Below the pieces are notes generated by a model. That model saw only the letters and a list, made by a program, of their open reading frames with translations, did no database searches and was not told where the DNA came from. This document shows positions 1-11,700 of a DNA stretch of 64,000 nucleotides, in pieces. The translations under genes and the position numbers were made by a program. How positions within the stretch are numbered: position 1 is the first letter of the stretch; every line of letters starts with the position of its first letter. Source of the stretch: Sorghum bicolor (taxonomy: Eukaryota > Streptophyta > Magnoliopsida > Poales > Poaceae); contig NC_012879.2 in the NCBI RefSeq assembly GCF_000003195.3, positions 22,788,844 through 22,852,843 of the forward strand, given 5' to 3'.

Positions 1-3000
1 AAGGGCTATGTGGTCTCCTTCGCCAAGTTCCACCGCCACGGCCTGGGCTCCCCTCCGAGTCATTTTATGTGGGCGCTCTGCCACCACTACGGGGTGGAGC
101 TCCAGCATTTTTCGCCGAACGCCATCACCGTCGTGGCTGGTTTTGCCGCGGTGTGTGAGGGCTACCTCGGGATGATGCCACACTAGGACCTGTGGCTCCA
201 CTTGTACTGGGGCGAGCTCTTCCATGCCCCCAGTGGAACCACAGGGGTGAGGAAGCCGGTGCGGGCTGGGTGCCTTAACCTGGTGCTAAAGACCGGCAAG
301 GCGGAGAAGCCGCGTGAGTACATCCCAGTGGGGTTGACGTCGAACCACGCCGGGTGGGACTCCCAATGGTTCTACCTGCGGAACAACGACGACCTCCTCC
401 CCGCCTACACCGGGCGCTTGATCTTGGAGCGCCCGGACCACTGGAGGTACGGTGTTGTCCAGACCCGCCAACCGCGGCTCGATCCCATCCTCGACGCCCT
501 GAAGAAGCTGCGCGAGGAGGGCCTGACCGTTGAGGATCCTCTCAGCTGTCCATCACCGGAGGATCCTCCCGTTGATGTCTTGACCATTGAGGATGGACGA
601 GAAGGGTCCGGGAGTTTCATTCCGGGATCTCGAGGCATGCCAGATGTCCAACGAGGCTCCTGTGGACGAAGAGGTTGCAGTTAGAGTCAGGGCGGCCGTT
701 GTAAGCGACTTTCAACCTGAGCATGTCAACGACTTCCCTATGAGGCCCGACAAGCGGTCGATTGACATGGTAAGTCATTTTCCCACTTATGGCTTCGATT
801 CTTGATTTTCTTCGGTCCTTCTTTAGACTTATCTTCGCTTGTGCAGGGATCGATTGATGCTCGATCCTTGAAGCCTCCAGTAAAGGACGATGAAGTCGAT
901 CGCAACAAGCGGCGTGAGTCCACGGAAAAGCAGAAGTCCGCAAAGGACTTAGAAAAGAAAAAGGAAAAGAAGAAGAATCTCGAGCGTCAAGCGCTGGAGA
1001 CACGTCGGGCGAAGTCCAGGCAAAAGGGGGAGCCTGAGGAGGACTCTCCCGATGAGGACGACGGCGATGAGGGCGACGACGGCAGCAACGACTCTAAGGG
1101 GATGGCGTCCCGCCTCGATGGGACCCTCGAGGGCCCGCCGCAAGCCGACATCGCCATCCCGCGGACGAGAGCCCCTAAGGGAGCGTCGAGCGGGTCCCGC
1201 GGTAGCCAACAGGGGGAGTTTTCTCTACGCCGTTCTCGTGCCGACACCCCTCCAGCGCCTGCGCAGGGTCGGGCCGTCCCCCGTCCTCAACCTCCACCCG
1301 CATCTAAGGCGGGCCACCGGGCTAAGTCTATGGCGACGGGGCCGTTGACCCGTGGCCGTGCCGCGGCATCGATTCAGGGGGAGGAAGGTCGTAGGAGTTC
1401 TAGCCCTAGCACTCGCCTGGCAGGAGACGCCGAGCCGAGGCCTGCGCCTGCCCGTGAGAGGCCCGGGGTCTCGACACGGGGCGGCTCGAGGCCGGCTGGT
1501 CGAGGCGCTGGCAGGCAGGTCGCTCTTCCTGTGGGGTAAGGCCTTAATGTCGTGATTCCTGTCTTCGACGTCTTCGCGTAATCTCGTGATTCCCCTGTCC
1601 TCAGGTTGAAGCGGCCGCTCGAACAGGCCCAACCCTCGATGGCCAAAAAGCTCAAGGTGGGGGCGTCTCCCAAAGATTCAGGTTAGCGTTTTATTCTTCC
1701 CTCAATATTATTGGAGTCGTGTGACCCTTATGTCGATCTTTATAGCGACTGACTTTTCGTTTTCGAGCGCTTTCAGGCTCCTCCGATCCTCGGCCGTCGA
1801 CGGGTGTTGAGAGTACCCCGCCTCGTCCATTGGTGGGAGAGACCACCCCGCCGTCACCTAAGCGTGTCGAGGCGCCACGCCCTCAAGAGCAAGAGGGAGC
1901 CCCCGAGCCTCCCCGATCTGGGGGCGAGGGGGAGCCTATCACTATCAGTGACGGGTCCGGCGGTGATAGGCTCTCGAAGGACGCCCGCTCCATGGACGAG
2001 GAGGTCGAGGCTTCCCTTGTCGCAAAGCGGACGCCTTGGCCCATCGGGCTCCACTCCGTCGAGGAGAAGAGGAAGAAGGAAGAGGAAGAGCGCGAGCGGG
2101 AGTCGCAGCAATAGCTGCAGGAGGGGCGGCAACAGCTGCAGCAGGATGGAGAATAAGGAGAGGAGGGGCGGCGGCAACAAGGAGACCGGCTCGAGGAGCT
2201 GCTGGAGCAAGACCAGCTGTCCACAGCAACAAGACAGTCGGCAGTTAGAAGAACTGCTCGAGCCACCGCCATGAATCCCGCCCCAGCCAGTGCCGCCGTC
2301 GCCACAGAGGCCTGAGACCGGGGAGGAGGGTCTGTCGGTTTATGGTCCGCCGACGCCCGCCCGGCTCCGTCCGGGAGCGCCCGCTTCTATCCCGGTTGAG
2401 CCAGGGCGAGCGGATGGAGTGGTGGCGCTTGCTTGCGCCATGCGCACCCCAGTGGACCCTCAGTCAGAAATCAAGGGCACGATCTACGGAATCGAGGGGA
2501 TCGCTCCCGGATTTCTCTGAGAACGAAGACCGTGGGAGGATACCAATGCCGCCGGGGAGGACGAAGTCGGGACGTCGGGCGGCGGTGGTGCCGACGAGAC
2601 CGGGACCTGGAGGACAGTAGATGATGACAGGCGATTCCCCTCCCTCATTGACCTGTTTTTGCATCATGGGGGGTCGCTCGAGACTGTCCAAGAGCTCATC
2701 CGGGGCGTCAAGGCACGCACGGAGGAGGAGATGGAGAACTGCGGCCCCGGTCAGATCCGCATTCGGGCCTCCACCGACCCATCCGAGCCTAACATCTTTA
2801 TGGATGATCGGAAGGAGGCCGAGAAGTGGGAACATCTCGAGGAGCTTCACCTCTAGATGAAGCACGTGGTGGGGCTCCTGTCTGACATCGTCAACAACGG
2901 GCTCGGTCCGGCTTATTTCGTAAGTGTCTTTGGACCTTAGCTACCTTAGGGTGTTCGGTTTTGTATTCTTACTACTCAACTACTGGCTCGCAGGATCTGA

Positions 3001-3501
3001 AAGAGACCTCCCGCTTGAAGTCGGGTTTCATTCATGCGACGAGGGGTGGCTGGGAGCAGCTTCCTCTTCTCAAGGACCATCTCCTGGAGTCACAGGAGAA
3101 GGACCTCAAAGCTTACAAAGAGCTTCTAGCGCTCGAGGAGGAGAAAAAGGAGAGGGAGGCTGCCCTGGCCGGAGCTCAGGAGGCCTCAAGGAAGACAACA
3201 GAACAGGCCATGCAGCTGAGGGCGTGGACCATGTCGGTCGAGGAGGCTGCGTCCAAGGCCTGAGAAGAGGCCATATTTTATAAGGACGTAGCCGCCAGTC
3301 TTGACAAAGAGAAGGGCCTCATCAAGGCTGACCTTGCCTCTGCTCGAGAGGCCTTCCAAGAGATGAAGGTGGAATGCATGAAGGGCGAGATCGCTCGAAG
3401 CGCCGCGGAGGAGGCCAAGAAGAAAGCCTAAGAATATCTCGAGGCTGAGCGAACTCGCTCTCGCGGGCTTTCTGACGAGGTCGATCGTCTGAAGAGGGCG
3501 C
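1..3501 (+). pseudogene. Antisense extra gene of element A, 5' part (PF04195-type), interrupted by element B
   Basis: This stretch is related to the plant 'putative gypsy type transposon' family (PF04195), which lies antisense to pol in Tat elements; its biochemical role is unknown. The window opens inside the conserved N-terminal domain (GYVVSFAKFHRHGLGSPP, then FMWALCHHYGVELQHFSPN). Likely GT-AG introns are 770-846, 1536-1604, 1682-1776 and 2920-2993, and exons keep phase across the first. After the domain come acidic, proline-rich and arginine-rich stretches, then a long coiled coil (about 2994-3501) rich in E, K and A. Damage includes a TAG at 184, a frameshift near 580-590, a TAG at 2112, and further stops near 2150, 2854 and 3260. 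The exon resumes at 24927 after element B. It is a decayed relative of the intact gene at 8770-11931. Confidence 0.8.
3497..3501. repeat. Target site duplication of element B, left copy (GGCGC)
   Basis: The five bases before the left LTR match 24922-24926 directly after the right LTR. Removing B and one copy restores an uninterrupted coiled-coil reading frame in element A's antisense gene. Confidence 0.96.
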
Positions 3502-4735
3502 TGTTGATATTTGGGAACGCAATAAGGAATTGATCCGCAAGCGCACGGATATCGGTGAGCACTTCACCCGGGAAATTATCCAGAGTATCGTATTTATTTT
3601 TTTACCACTAGGAGAAAGAGTGCATCTGACTAACCGGTCTATTACTACTAACCTTTAGGCACAAAGAATGTCTTTCGATGTGAGTGATAAATAGAGAAGA
3701 CTGCAACTGTAGTCTCCTTCTAACCTTGGTAAGGATGATCTACTGTTCTAATGGGGAGGCTAACAGAATCTAGACACCGCAAAGGATGTTCAACCCGCAC
3801 CTATAAACCCTATCCTTCCTGCTAACGAGATGTGATCTACAAAGGTAGCTCGGAATTGTCACGTTCCTCACTACTACCACGGTCCAGCTAGTCAGGGAAT
3901 ATTTATGAGTACCCCAGCCTAAACACCACGTTTACGCCAGCAATGATTACTCTAAACTCTACGCGAAGAGATTAAAGTAAACTCATAAACCATAAGAACA
4001 ATAAAACAAGAACTTACTAGAATTTAGAAGTCGAATTACTGAAGAATCCTAGGAGCAAGCTTCGGGTTAGGAGAACTTGATCCCGCAGGTACAAGCTTGG
4101 AGTAGACACCGACAGGCCGGGCATCCTCCAATCTACACCTCCACTCTATCTCTCTCAATCTAGTAGAAACTAGAAGATCTATTTCTACCTTACATTGATT
4201 GCTAAGCCTAAAAAGAAATATTAATTAGAGAAGAGGTTTTCCTTCGAGGGCACCCCTCAGTCTCTGTGATAATTTCTTCATGTCTTCTCCAGGGCCCAGG
4301 GGGGCCTTGCTTATATAGTCCTCCCCTTCTATGCGTTTTTGGGTCGATAGCCGAGGTGGTACTATGTTTTTCTTGATCCAATAGGTCGGTGGAATATCCC
4401 GAACGAAAGAGTCCTGATTTGGCTCCAGCAGGGGGGCGGGCGCCCAGGCTTCTAGGGCGGCGCCCTGGGCCTGGCCCAGTTTTGCCTCCGCTTCGGTCTC
4501 GTGGCTTCCTGAGTCTTCTAGATGAAGTAAAATTGCGCGGTGCGTTGATATCTCTATGTAATCCCGACATGTGGGCCTTTCTTCCTTATTTCCTGATAAC
4601 CCCCTGCAGAAATAGATAAACCACAAAACTCGTGGAATTCTGTCAGATCAAACCCTAATTCTAGGTGATGGTTGCATATTGGTCCATTCTCTTGTTTATT
4701 TGATAATTAAAATTGATACTTAAGAACCGTCAACA
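3502..4735 (-). repeat. 3' LTR of element B (Athila)
   Basis: In element orientation it starts TGTTGACGG and ends ATATCAACA. A TATA box (TATATAAG, minus strand) lies at about 4310-4317. Upstream of it are GC boxes at 4434-4445 (GGGCGGGCGCCC on the plus strand) and about 4454-4464 (one base shorter than in the right LTR). Short open frames inside are not genes. Confidence 0.96.
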
Positions 4736-4750
4736 AATACCCCCATACTT
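4736..4750 (-). other. Polypurine tract of element B
   Basis: On the minus strand the bases directly before the 3' LTR read AGTATGGGGGTATT, a purine-rich second-strand primer typical of Athila elements. Confidence 0.8.
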
Positions 4751-6039
4751 AGGCTTTTACTCGTCCTCGAGAAAAGGATGGTTAAGAACAATATCTGGGG
4801 TAAACATTTTAAAGCATTCTCTTTATATAATTGCAGGGTGTTAAAATTCCACTGTGTAGCATAGTCAGGGAAGTTTATGATTAAGAGTAAAGATCCTTTC
4901 TTCTCGATCCTGTCACTTGGAGTTTTTGTATATTTTTGAAAGAAAGTTAGCATACCTTTTTATCCTCATAGGTTCTCTCAGATCACTCATTATCTTTTAT
5001 ATATATCTCACTGAGGCTGTTTTATTTTGCAAAAATTCTCAAGCATACTTACTTTGCATTTATTGCCTGATCAAAACGGGATCCGAGGAGGGGAATGTCA
5101 AACTCTTAGATCAAAGACTTTGAAAATTAAAAACTTTGTCAACTCTTGCTGGCATATTGCTTATTAGAGGGACCATGGGCTATCATTTTTTTAAGTGGAT
5201 ACCGAGGTACCCCTAATTCTACTGCCGGACACTTGTCCATTTTTTTCTGCGAGGTTGTCGAGCACTTGCTCCATTTTATTTCCTCGAAATATTTTTATTT
5301 TTGCATAGCCCATGCCTCTAATGCAATAATACTTCGGAAGAGTGAATCTTTCTGAAATAGTGTCTTGATCTTGGGAGCATGATAAATCTCTCAACAAGGG
5401 TCTAACTCATTTTGAACAAACTCAATACAGAGTAGATAGCTTTTATAATCATAATTAATATTTTTATTTTTATCAGGCATATAAAACACTGAGGATGGCA
5501 GCTAGAATTTTGAATATTTTGAAATAAATTCTCCAAGCAACAATGATATCAAGAATAAGAAACTCATACTCTACCATCACATATTCCATATTGACTTAAG
5601 TAACACAGGGTTTTTAAATGATTTTATAATAATTGTAAGTTTTCAGGAAATATCACAGATTGAGATTAATCATGATTAGAAATATTTTAATCTTTTTATT
5701 TTATCATGTTGGAAACAGTAATCTGCATAATTCAAAATAAATGTATGTATGAAGTAAAGTGTGCAGAGTGTGTACCTGAATCGTGGAGTGGTGTAGTCGG
5801 AGTGTGTTTGGCATGTTGAGGGATCTCCCCCATACTTGTTTTCTGCTTTCTTGCATAAAAATAAAGTAGAGACACACAAGACATAATAATAATAATAGTA
5901 GTACTCTTTATTGATCTTGAGGCATTTAGTACAAAAGACTGATAACAAACTGATAGCAAACTAATAATAATAGCAAACTTAAACCGAATTTAAAGATAGA
6001 TGACTAAGATGCATTGCCTCAAGGTCTAATCTAGATAAC
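4751..6039 (-). other. 3' untranslated region of element B
   Basis: About 1.3 kb of AT-rich sequence lies between the env-position ORF and the polypurine tract. I see no convincing coding frame, RNA gene or tandem array. The short open frames have no recognisable domains. A run of ATT/ATA-type triplets occurs near 5884-5900. Confidence 0.6.
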
Positions 6040-6668
6040 TTAGCGACGCTCTAATTCCTTGATCTTCTTGTTGGCACTGGCAAGATCCTGCCTAAGGCCT
6101 AGTATAATGGTGTTGTGGTTAGAGAGCTGCCTAGTGAGGGAATTAATTGAGGACTCGAGGTCTATGATAATTCTATCTAGCCTACGAACTTCCTCATCAA
6201 TATCCATTATAGTCTTGCGACGCTTGGGAGGTGTCTCAAAAGCGTTGAGAGCATGCTTCGGGGATGCCTTTGGAGGGATGAAACGGACTTTGGCTGCTCT
6301 AAACCCTTCAAAGTAAGGCCTTTCCTCCTCTGAAGTGTAGCGTACGCTGCTGATCTCGCCGCTCCGGTTGGTCTTGACTCCAACGACCCTCTCATTGGGT
6401 CTAGGTGGAAGGATCCTTGTGCCGATTGGCACCTTGATAGGGGTCTTCGTCTTGGATGATGGTCCTTTGAGGAGTAGGGGTTGTGGTGGTGCGGTGAGAA
6501 CTGGTTGAGCATGGTAAGATTGGGCGGAGCTGCGTTGACGTAAGGCATGGCTTCTAGCTGACGCTCTGTGTTGGCCGGGACGAGAGCACGGGCATCGGGG
6601 TCTTCCACTGGCTCCATGTTGAGGTTGAAGGGGACGACTTCCCAATTGTCATGGTACTTGTCGGCCAT
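6040..6668 (-). pseudogene. Env-position ORF of Athila element B, coiled-coil protein, frameshifted
   Basis: It lies downstream of gag-pol where Athila elements often carry an env-like ORF. It starts at 6668 with MADKYHDNWEVVPFNLN. Reading shifts frame near 6455-6480 (KGPSSKTKTPIKVP) and ends with a stop at 6040, for a product of about 209 residues. The N-terminal half is proline-rich, the middle is basic, and the last 55 or so residues form a clear coiled coil (DEEVRRLDRIIIDLESSINS and following heptads). No signal peptide or transmembrane segment is visible, so envelope function is not supported. The frameshift makes this copy a pseudogene unless it is a sequencing error. A TATA box lies about 140 bp upstream. 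Confidence 0.65.
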
Positions 6669-6804
6669 TGGAGTAGCAAGGAACTAATAAAATTTTAATT
6701 GAAGTAGAGCTAATTAAGCTCTAATTAAAGGAGAGCTAATCAAGCTCTAATTGAAGGAGAGAAAGCTTGGTGGCTTGGTGTTTGAAAACTGAGGTCAGGG
6801 GTCT

Positions 6805-6987
6805 GTTTATATAGGGGTCAAAAGGATGCCTCTATGGTTTGTTCGGGTTGCTCCCGTCGATGTGCGTGCGAAACTTTCCATCCGAGGGATTATTCGGATC
6901 ACCCTAAGTGCATTTTCCATAACAGAGAAAGTCGGGACCGAGGGGGAACAGGGGCTGGGCGCCCGCCCACTTGACCTGGGCGCCCGC
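6805..6987 (-). promoter_or_regulatory. Candidate internal promoter of Athila element B: paired GC boxes plus TATA box
   Basis: Reading the minus strand, two GC boxes (6957-6968 GGGCGCCCGCCC and 6978-6987 GGGCGCCCGC on the plus strand, 21 bp apart) precede a TATA box (TATATAAAC, 6805-6813). The ATG of the env-position ORF follows about 140 bp downstream. The element's LTR has the same kind of box pair, also 21 bp apart, about 120-150 bp upstream of TATATAAG. Element T2 inserted exactly at the second box. Promoter activity is inferred, not shown. Confidence 0.5.
6983..6987. repeat. Target site duplication of element T2, left copy (CCCGC)
   Basis: It pairs with CCCAC at 19048-19052, with one mismatch. 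Either a substitution followed insertion or one copy was miscalled. Confidence 0.8.
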
Positions 6988-7446
6988 TGTCGACGAAAGC
7001 TGGTCGGCAGTCTACCTTGGGGTATACCCACGTAGTAGTTTATCGGTAGACGGTGCGCAAACTACGAACTCGATGGTGACGCAAGACACGGACAAGCTTT
7101 TTATCCAGGTTCGGCCGCCGAGTTGGCGTAATACCTACGTCGTGCGTCTGGTTGTATTGATTTGTGTTGAGAGAATCGTATGTCCTAGGGGGGTCCCTTG
7201 CCTCTCCTTATATAGTCTGAAGGGCAGGGTTACAGATCTGGAAACTAATCCTAGTCGGTTACAATTGCCATGGATAATTCGATATCAATTCCTATTCTAA
7301 CGGACTAGAATCCTGCTTGATCTCCACATCTTGTTTCCTTGCGCGAAACTCCAGGTTGTCGGATCAAGCCTTGAACTCTTCTCGTAATGGGCCAAGCCTC
7401 CTGGCCGAAGTCTAGCCGTAAGGGTATAGGGGTCTATCCCCCCACA
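6988..7446 (-). repeat. 3' LTR of element T2
   Basis: It begins TGTCGACG and ends CCCCCACA on the plus strand, giving TG...CA ends. A TATA box (TATATAAGG, minus strand) lies at 7206-7214. It differs from the right LTR at about six positions, including one 1-bp indel near 7032. Confidence 0.96.
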
Positions 7447-7460
7447 GCTAGTCCCCGAGC
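7447..7460 (-). other. Polypurine tract of element T2
   Basis: On the minus strand the bases abutting the 3' LTR read GCTCGGGGACTAGC, a purine-rich run of the kind found before Tat 3' LTRs. Confidence 0.65.
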
Positions 7461-8038
7461 ACCATGTATTGTGATGTAACACGCCGTCTTGAGCTTCTTC
7501 GATCAGTGAGACTTGACGTCTTCAATAAGTGGGAAAGTCGCCCAAACAGTTGCAACGGTTCTTTGACCAACTCAAAAGACAGTTGATCAACATTGACATC
7601 GAAGAAGCGAGTTGTTCGAAGAATGCATGGTGCTCTAAATTGAAAAAGATTTCTTTCCTGGTGAAGTGTGCCCACTTTACTTTTTTGAAAGGTATAAACA
7701 TCAAAAAAGCAAGCATATTCACCGCAAGGTGAAGTGTGCCCACTTAGTCCCCGAGCCTGGTAGTAGGTGACGTAGGCATGTGGTGCCAGGGTCAAAATAA
7801 AAGTCCTCAAAGAAATTCTGTAACTGAGATGCATCGCCAGATGCATCGTACCGATGTAGTCCCCGAGCTTGCTGGAAGGCGAAGTATGAGCCTTGTAGCA
7901 AGGTCTAAAAAATTGAATTTACCAGTCCGTCTGCAATTGAATAGACTAATCGACCAGTCCCCGGGTGTATAATAGTATGACGACCAGTCCCCAAGCACCA
8001 GGTGCGCTCCTTAGAATTCTGCGTTGCTATACTGTACG
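7461..8038 (-). other. Hypervariable 3' UTR of T2 with dispersed AGTCCCCGAGC motifs
   Basis: No coding frame is supported here. The motif AGTCCCCGAGC, or a close variant, recurs near 7449, 7746, 7858, 7955 and 7985 before it becomes the core of the 70-bp tandem array. The dispersed copies look like degenerate older array units or seeds. Confidence 0.6.
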
Positions 8039-8362
8039 ACCAGTCCCCGAGCATCGAGTGCTCGGTGGTCGGTGCAGTCTTTGAGGTTCCGAGCTAATAG
8101 ACTGGGCGACCAGTCCCCGAGCGTCGAGTGCTCGGTGGTCGGTGCAGTCCTTGAAGTTCCGAGCTGATAGACTGGGCGACCAGTCCCCGAGCGTCGAGTG
8201 CTCGGTGGTCGGTGCAGTCCTTGAAGTTCCGAGCTGATAGACTGGGCGACCGGTGCCCGAGCGTCGAGTGCTCGGTGGTCGGTGCAGTCCTTGAAGTTCC
8301 GAGCTGATGGACTGGTCGACCAGTCCCTGAGCATCAAGTGCTCGGTGGTCGGTGCAGTCCCC
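8039..8362. repeat. 70-bp tandem repeat array, about 4.6 copies
   Basis: Units begin GACCAGTCCCCGAGC and recur every 70 bp (CAGTCCCCGA at 8041, 8111, 8181, variant at 8251, 8321). Each contains GTGCTCGGTGGTCGGTGCAG and a spacer around TTCCGAGCTGATAG. Tandem repeats in the 3' UTR between pol and the 3' LTR are a known feature of Tat-lineage elements and can seed satellite DNA. Confidence 0.95.
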
Positions 8363-8652
8363 GGATTGTTGACTCTCTGGCATATTTGTCTTCTTTTTAT
8401 TGAAACGATCTTTTCAGTTGTAGTTGACATGACGAGACCTCCTGATGGGTTGTCAGATGGACGCTCAAAAAGTTGCGCCTGGCAACCGTGCAGCCGCCCT
8501 TTGCGTGGTTTGAGAAAAAGGAAACCATCAATTGGTACGAAAACTCCGTCGCATTAATTGTCTATAATCATTGTAAACCGAAACGCCGCATCCGCCGCAT
8601 GGCCCGCCCACTTCCCGAGAATACAGGAAATGGGAGAGGTGGAGTTGCAGGT

Positions 8653-8658
8653 TATAAG
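8653..8658 (+). promoter_or_regulatory. Candidate TATA box for the T2 antisense gene
   Basis: TATAAG in the context GGTTATAAGAGCC lies about 115 bp upstream of the ATG at 8770, on the strand of the antisense gene. Position and sequence fit a plant TATA box, but there is no direct evidence of use. Confidence 0.45.
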
Positions 8659-8769
8659 AGCCTGACAGTTCCGCCTGTACTCCTTACCCTGCCATTGCCC
8701 TCAAGCCTTCCATTCTCGCCTCTTTCGATCACCTGCATCTTCATAACCCAAATCCACTTCTCACCTCCA

Positions 8770-11700
8770 ATGGCGAAGAGCGACTCCAAGAAGAGGGCCG
8801 AACTGATGGCCAAGGAGTGGAAGAAGTCCCGCAGCACCACCAAATCCCTCGGTGACCTCGTCGACATGGGACTCCTACACAGCTCGGAGCTTGGCGGCTG
8901 GAGAGCGCCGGAAGGAGAAAGCTTCCCCGACCGTCGTGCCGGTGAGATCGTCGTGTTCGAAGATTTCGTTAAGAGGGGATTTGGGGTTCCGGTTCATCCT
9001 TTTCTCCAAGGTCTTCTTTTGTATTATGAGATCGGGATTTGCAATCTGCACCCGAACTCAATTCTCCTTATCTCCACGTTTATTCATCTGTGCGAGGCCT
9101 ATGTTGGCATAGAGCCGCACTTCGATCTTTTTCGTTACCTTTTCTGCTTGAGGAAGAAGGGAGCAGTTGGAGGCTCCAAGGTCGCAGGTGGAGTATACCT
9201 CAACCTTCGTGATGGAATGAAGAATCACTACCTGCACTGTCCATGGAACACTTCCTTGACCGAATGGTATAAGAAGTGGTTCTACGTCAGGGAGGAACCG
9301 GGCAGCTCCACGTTCTGCGACGTGGGGTACATTCCCGAGAAGAGGGTGAGCTGGACCGACCGCCCGGAGTTCGACGGTCAAGTGGCGGATCTGATGAAGC
9401 TGATCGACTGGTCGCGCCTGGATGGGCTTGGCGTGGTCGGCAACTTTATTTGTCGTCGGGTGATGCCCTGCCAGAAGAGGGTGCACTCGGCGTATGAGTA
9501 TGCCGGAAGCGTGGACCCGACCAGGATGCGACCGGAGATCTTGGAGAAGGCGGAGGTACAACGGCTGTTGAACGAGCTGTTCAACTTCGCGGACGGAGGC
9601 TTCATCCGTGGCAGTGATCGGGTGCAAGCCTTCAAGTTAGGCCGACCAGCACCAAAGGTATGTTGCAGATTATTTTGTTTTAGTATTCGTATATCGTATG
9701 TGGCTGGCTCATCTTTGTTGCTTTTTGCAGATCGGCGATGTCGACCGGTGCACAGTGTATGTATCACTAGCACCGGGGATGGAGAATCCTGCGGGAGAAG
9801 ACCCGCTAGAGGAGGACGCTGCTCGGTGTGCTCATTACACCAGCAGTGAGGAGGAACAAGCCCGCCCCGTCCCAACCACCGAGGAAAGGTTGTCGGGGAA
9901 AAGGCCAATGCCTGTGGATCCGTCGCCGATGCCGACACTGCCGGCGGAGAGCAGCCGAGCGCCGAAGCGGCGTCGGTTCGTTCGGATCGACGACGACGAG
10001 GAGGAGGAGGAGGCCGTTCCGTCGTTGGTCCGGAGGCCTCCTAGCCGTCCGGACGGCGGGGCGACCACTGCCGACCGTGTGGCCGTCGATCCACCTGCGC
10101 CTCGCGCTGGGGAGTCGGGAGCACAGGTGCCGACTGGCCGGACGAGAAGGAGGTTTACCGCGACCCACCGCCGCTCAAACCTGTAAGTGTTCAACTTACG
10201 TATTTCACCGATGTTTTTTTTTATTGTAGTTTTGTTCCTTTAGCACGGCATCGGATGTCAACCCTGGCCATGCCGCTGGCCAGGGGACGAGTGAGCCGGT
10301 TTGCGCTGCTGAAGACGCGGCCCCGCAGACCGCAGAGCAGCCTACGGCTGCAGCAGTGCCTGAGAGCGCCGAGGAGTCCCCGGCCGCGGCACCGGCTACG
10401 TTGAGCAGCCCGACCAGGGTTGAGGAGGCTATGGGGACGCCTCCCCCAGCCAGCACCACGGAAAGGGAGGGAAGGGCCCCGACCCCTCCTCCCGCCGGGG
10501 AGGGTGAAGTCTCCACAACGCCTCGAGCAGGGGCCGCTTCGACTGCAGGCTCCCCAGGTCTGGTCCGGGGACCAGTAATGCCTGGGACCGCTACCGGAAG
10601 CAACGCAGCGCGGGAGGAGGAAGCTCAGGCGGCCTCCGAGGATGAGGTGGAGGAGATTGAGGGTCGTCCCCGTGATGGCCGCCAACACGTGTATGTGTGG
10701 CGCCAACGCGGGGATCACTTTATCGGGCATGAAGAGCTCGCCGAGACCGAGGAGGCCGCCAGGGTAGAGCGCGCGGCCAAGCGCCTCGTCGACGAAGTCA
10801 AGGTAAGCGACTTTTTGTACTGCTGTACATTCTATGCCTTGTCTTGCATGGTCGTTATATGTTCGCTTTGTAGGGCGCAATGAAAACGGCAAAGTACCGG
10901 AAACGATGCTTTGACCAGATAGAAGGCGTCGTGGCCGAGAACAAGGCCCTGGCCGCGGAGGTAGACTGGCTGCGGTCGGAAGTCGGGGAGAAGGTGGCCG
11001 AGATGAGCGCCCAAGAGGAGCGTCGTCTCGACCTCACTCGTCGCTTGGCCGACCAGTACCGGCAGCGAGAAGGTTAGTCACACGCTCCGAGCAACTTTGT
11101 GTACTTGTGTAGTTTGCTTTACTGACCAGTTTATGATTCACGCAGACTTGGAGGAGGAGGTGGCGTGCCTCCGACAAGAGAAGGAGCAGCTCAGCCAACA
11201 GCTCGCCGGTGCGCTGGAGTCCGGGCGGCGAGCAGGAGAGGAACTGGGTCGAAAGGACCGGGAATTATCTGGTAATGGGTGCTGCCTTGTTAGCTGCTGC
11301 TTGTCGCCCCTTTGTTTGTTTTGTATGCCAAAAATAACGCTTTGTTTCGTTTGCAGTGCTCAAGGTGAACGCCAAGAAGCACCTGGATGATCTGGTCAAG
11401 GACCGGGACTCCTGGAAGGTCAACTGTTGCAGGATCTGGAAAGGAGTGTCCCTGGTCCTAGACCTGATCAGTCCCGAGCTCCCGGAGAGCCAGCCCCGCG
11501 CGCCACGGTTGACCCCGGTCGAGAAGGCGCAACGGGCGTGGGACTGGCTCCAGCAGTTCGTGAAGGACGCCGGGGAGTTTGCCGGCGCGCACGTCCTCAG
11601 CATGGTGCGCGCCCACTACCCCCTGGTCGACTTGAGCAGGCTGGAGAAGGGGTACCCGAAGGAGGTCGGCCCACAGGAAGCGGACGAGCTTCGGGGTAGT

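Noticed and set aside
1..3501. A DNA transposase gene
   Set aside because: The family name 'putative gypsy type transposon' is historical. No DDE or other transposase catalytic motif is visible, and the gene sits antisense in an LTR element.
4208..4626. Protein genes within the Athila LTRs (also 24450-24812)
   Set aside because: They repeat in both LTRs, are out of frame with each other after indels, overlap the promoter, and match no domain.
8039..8362. CRISPR array
   Set aside because: The 70-bp units are continuous tandem repeats without spacers in a plant retrotransposon 3' UTR.
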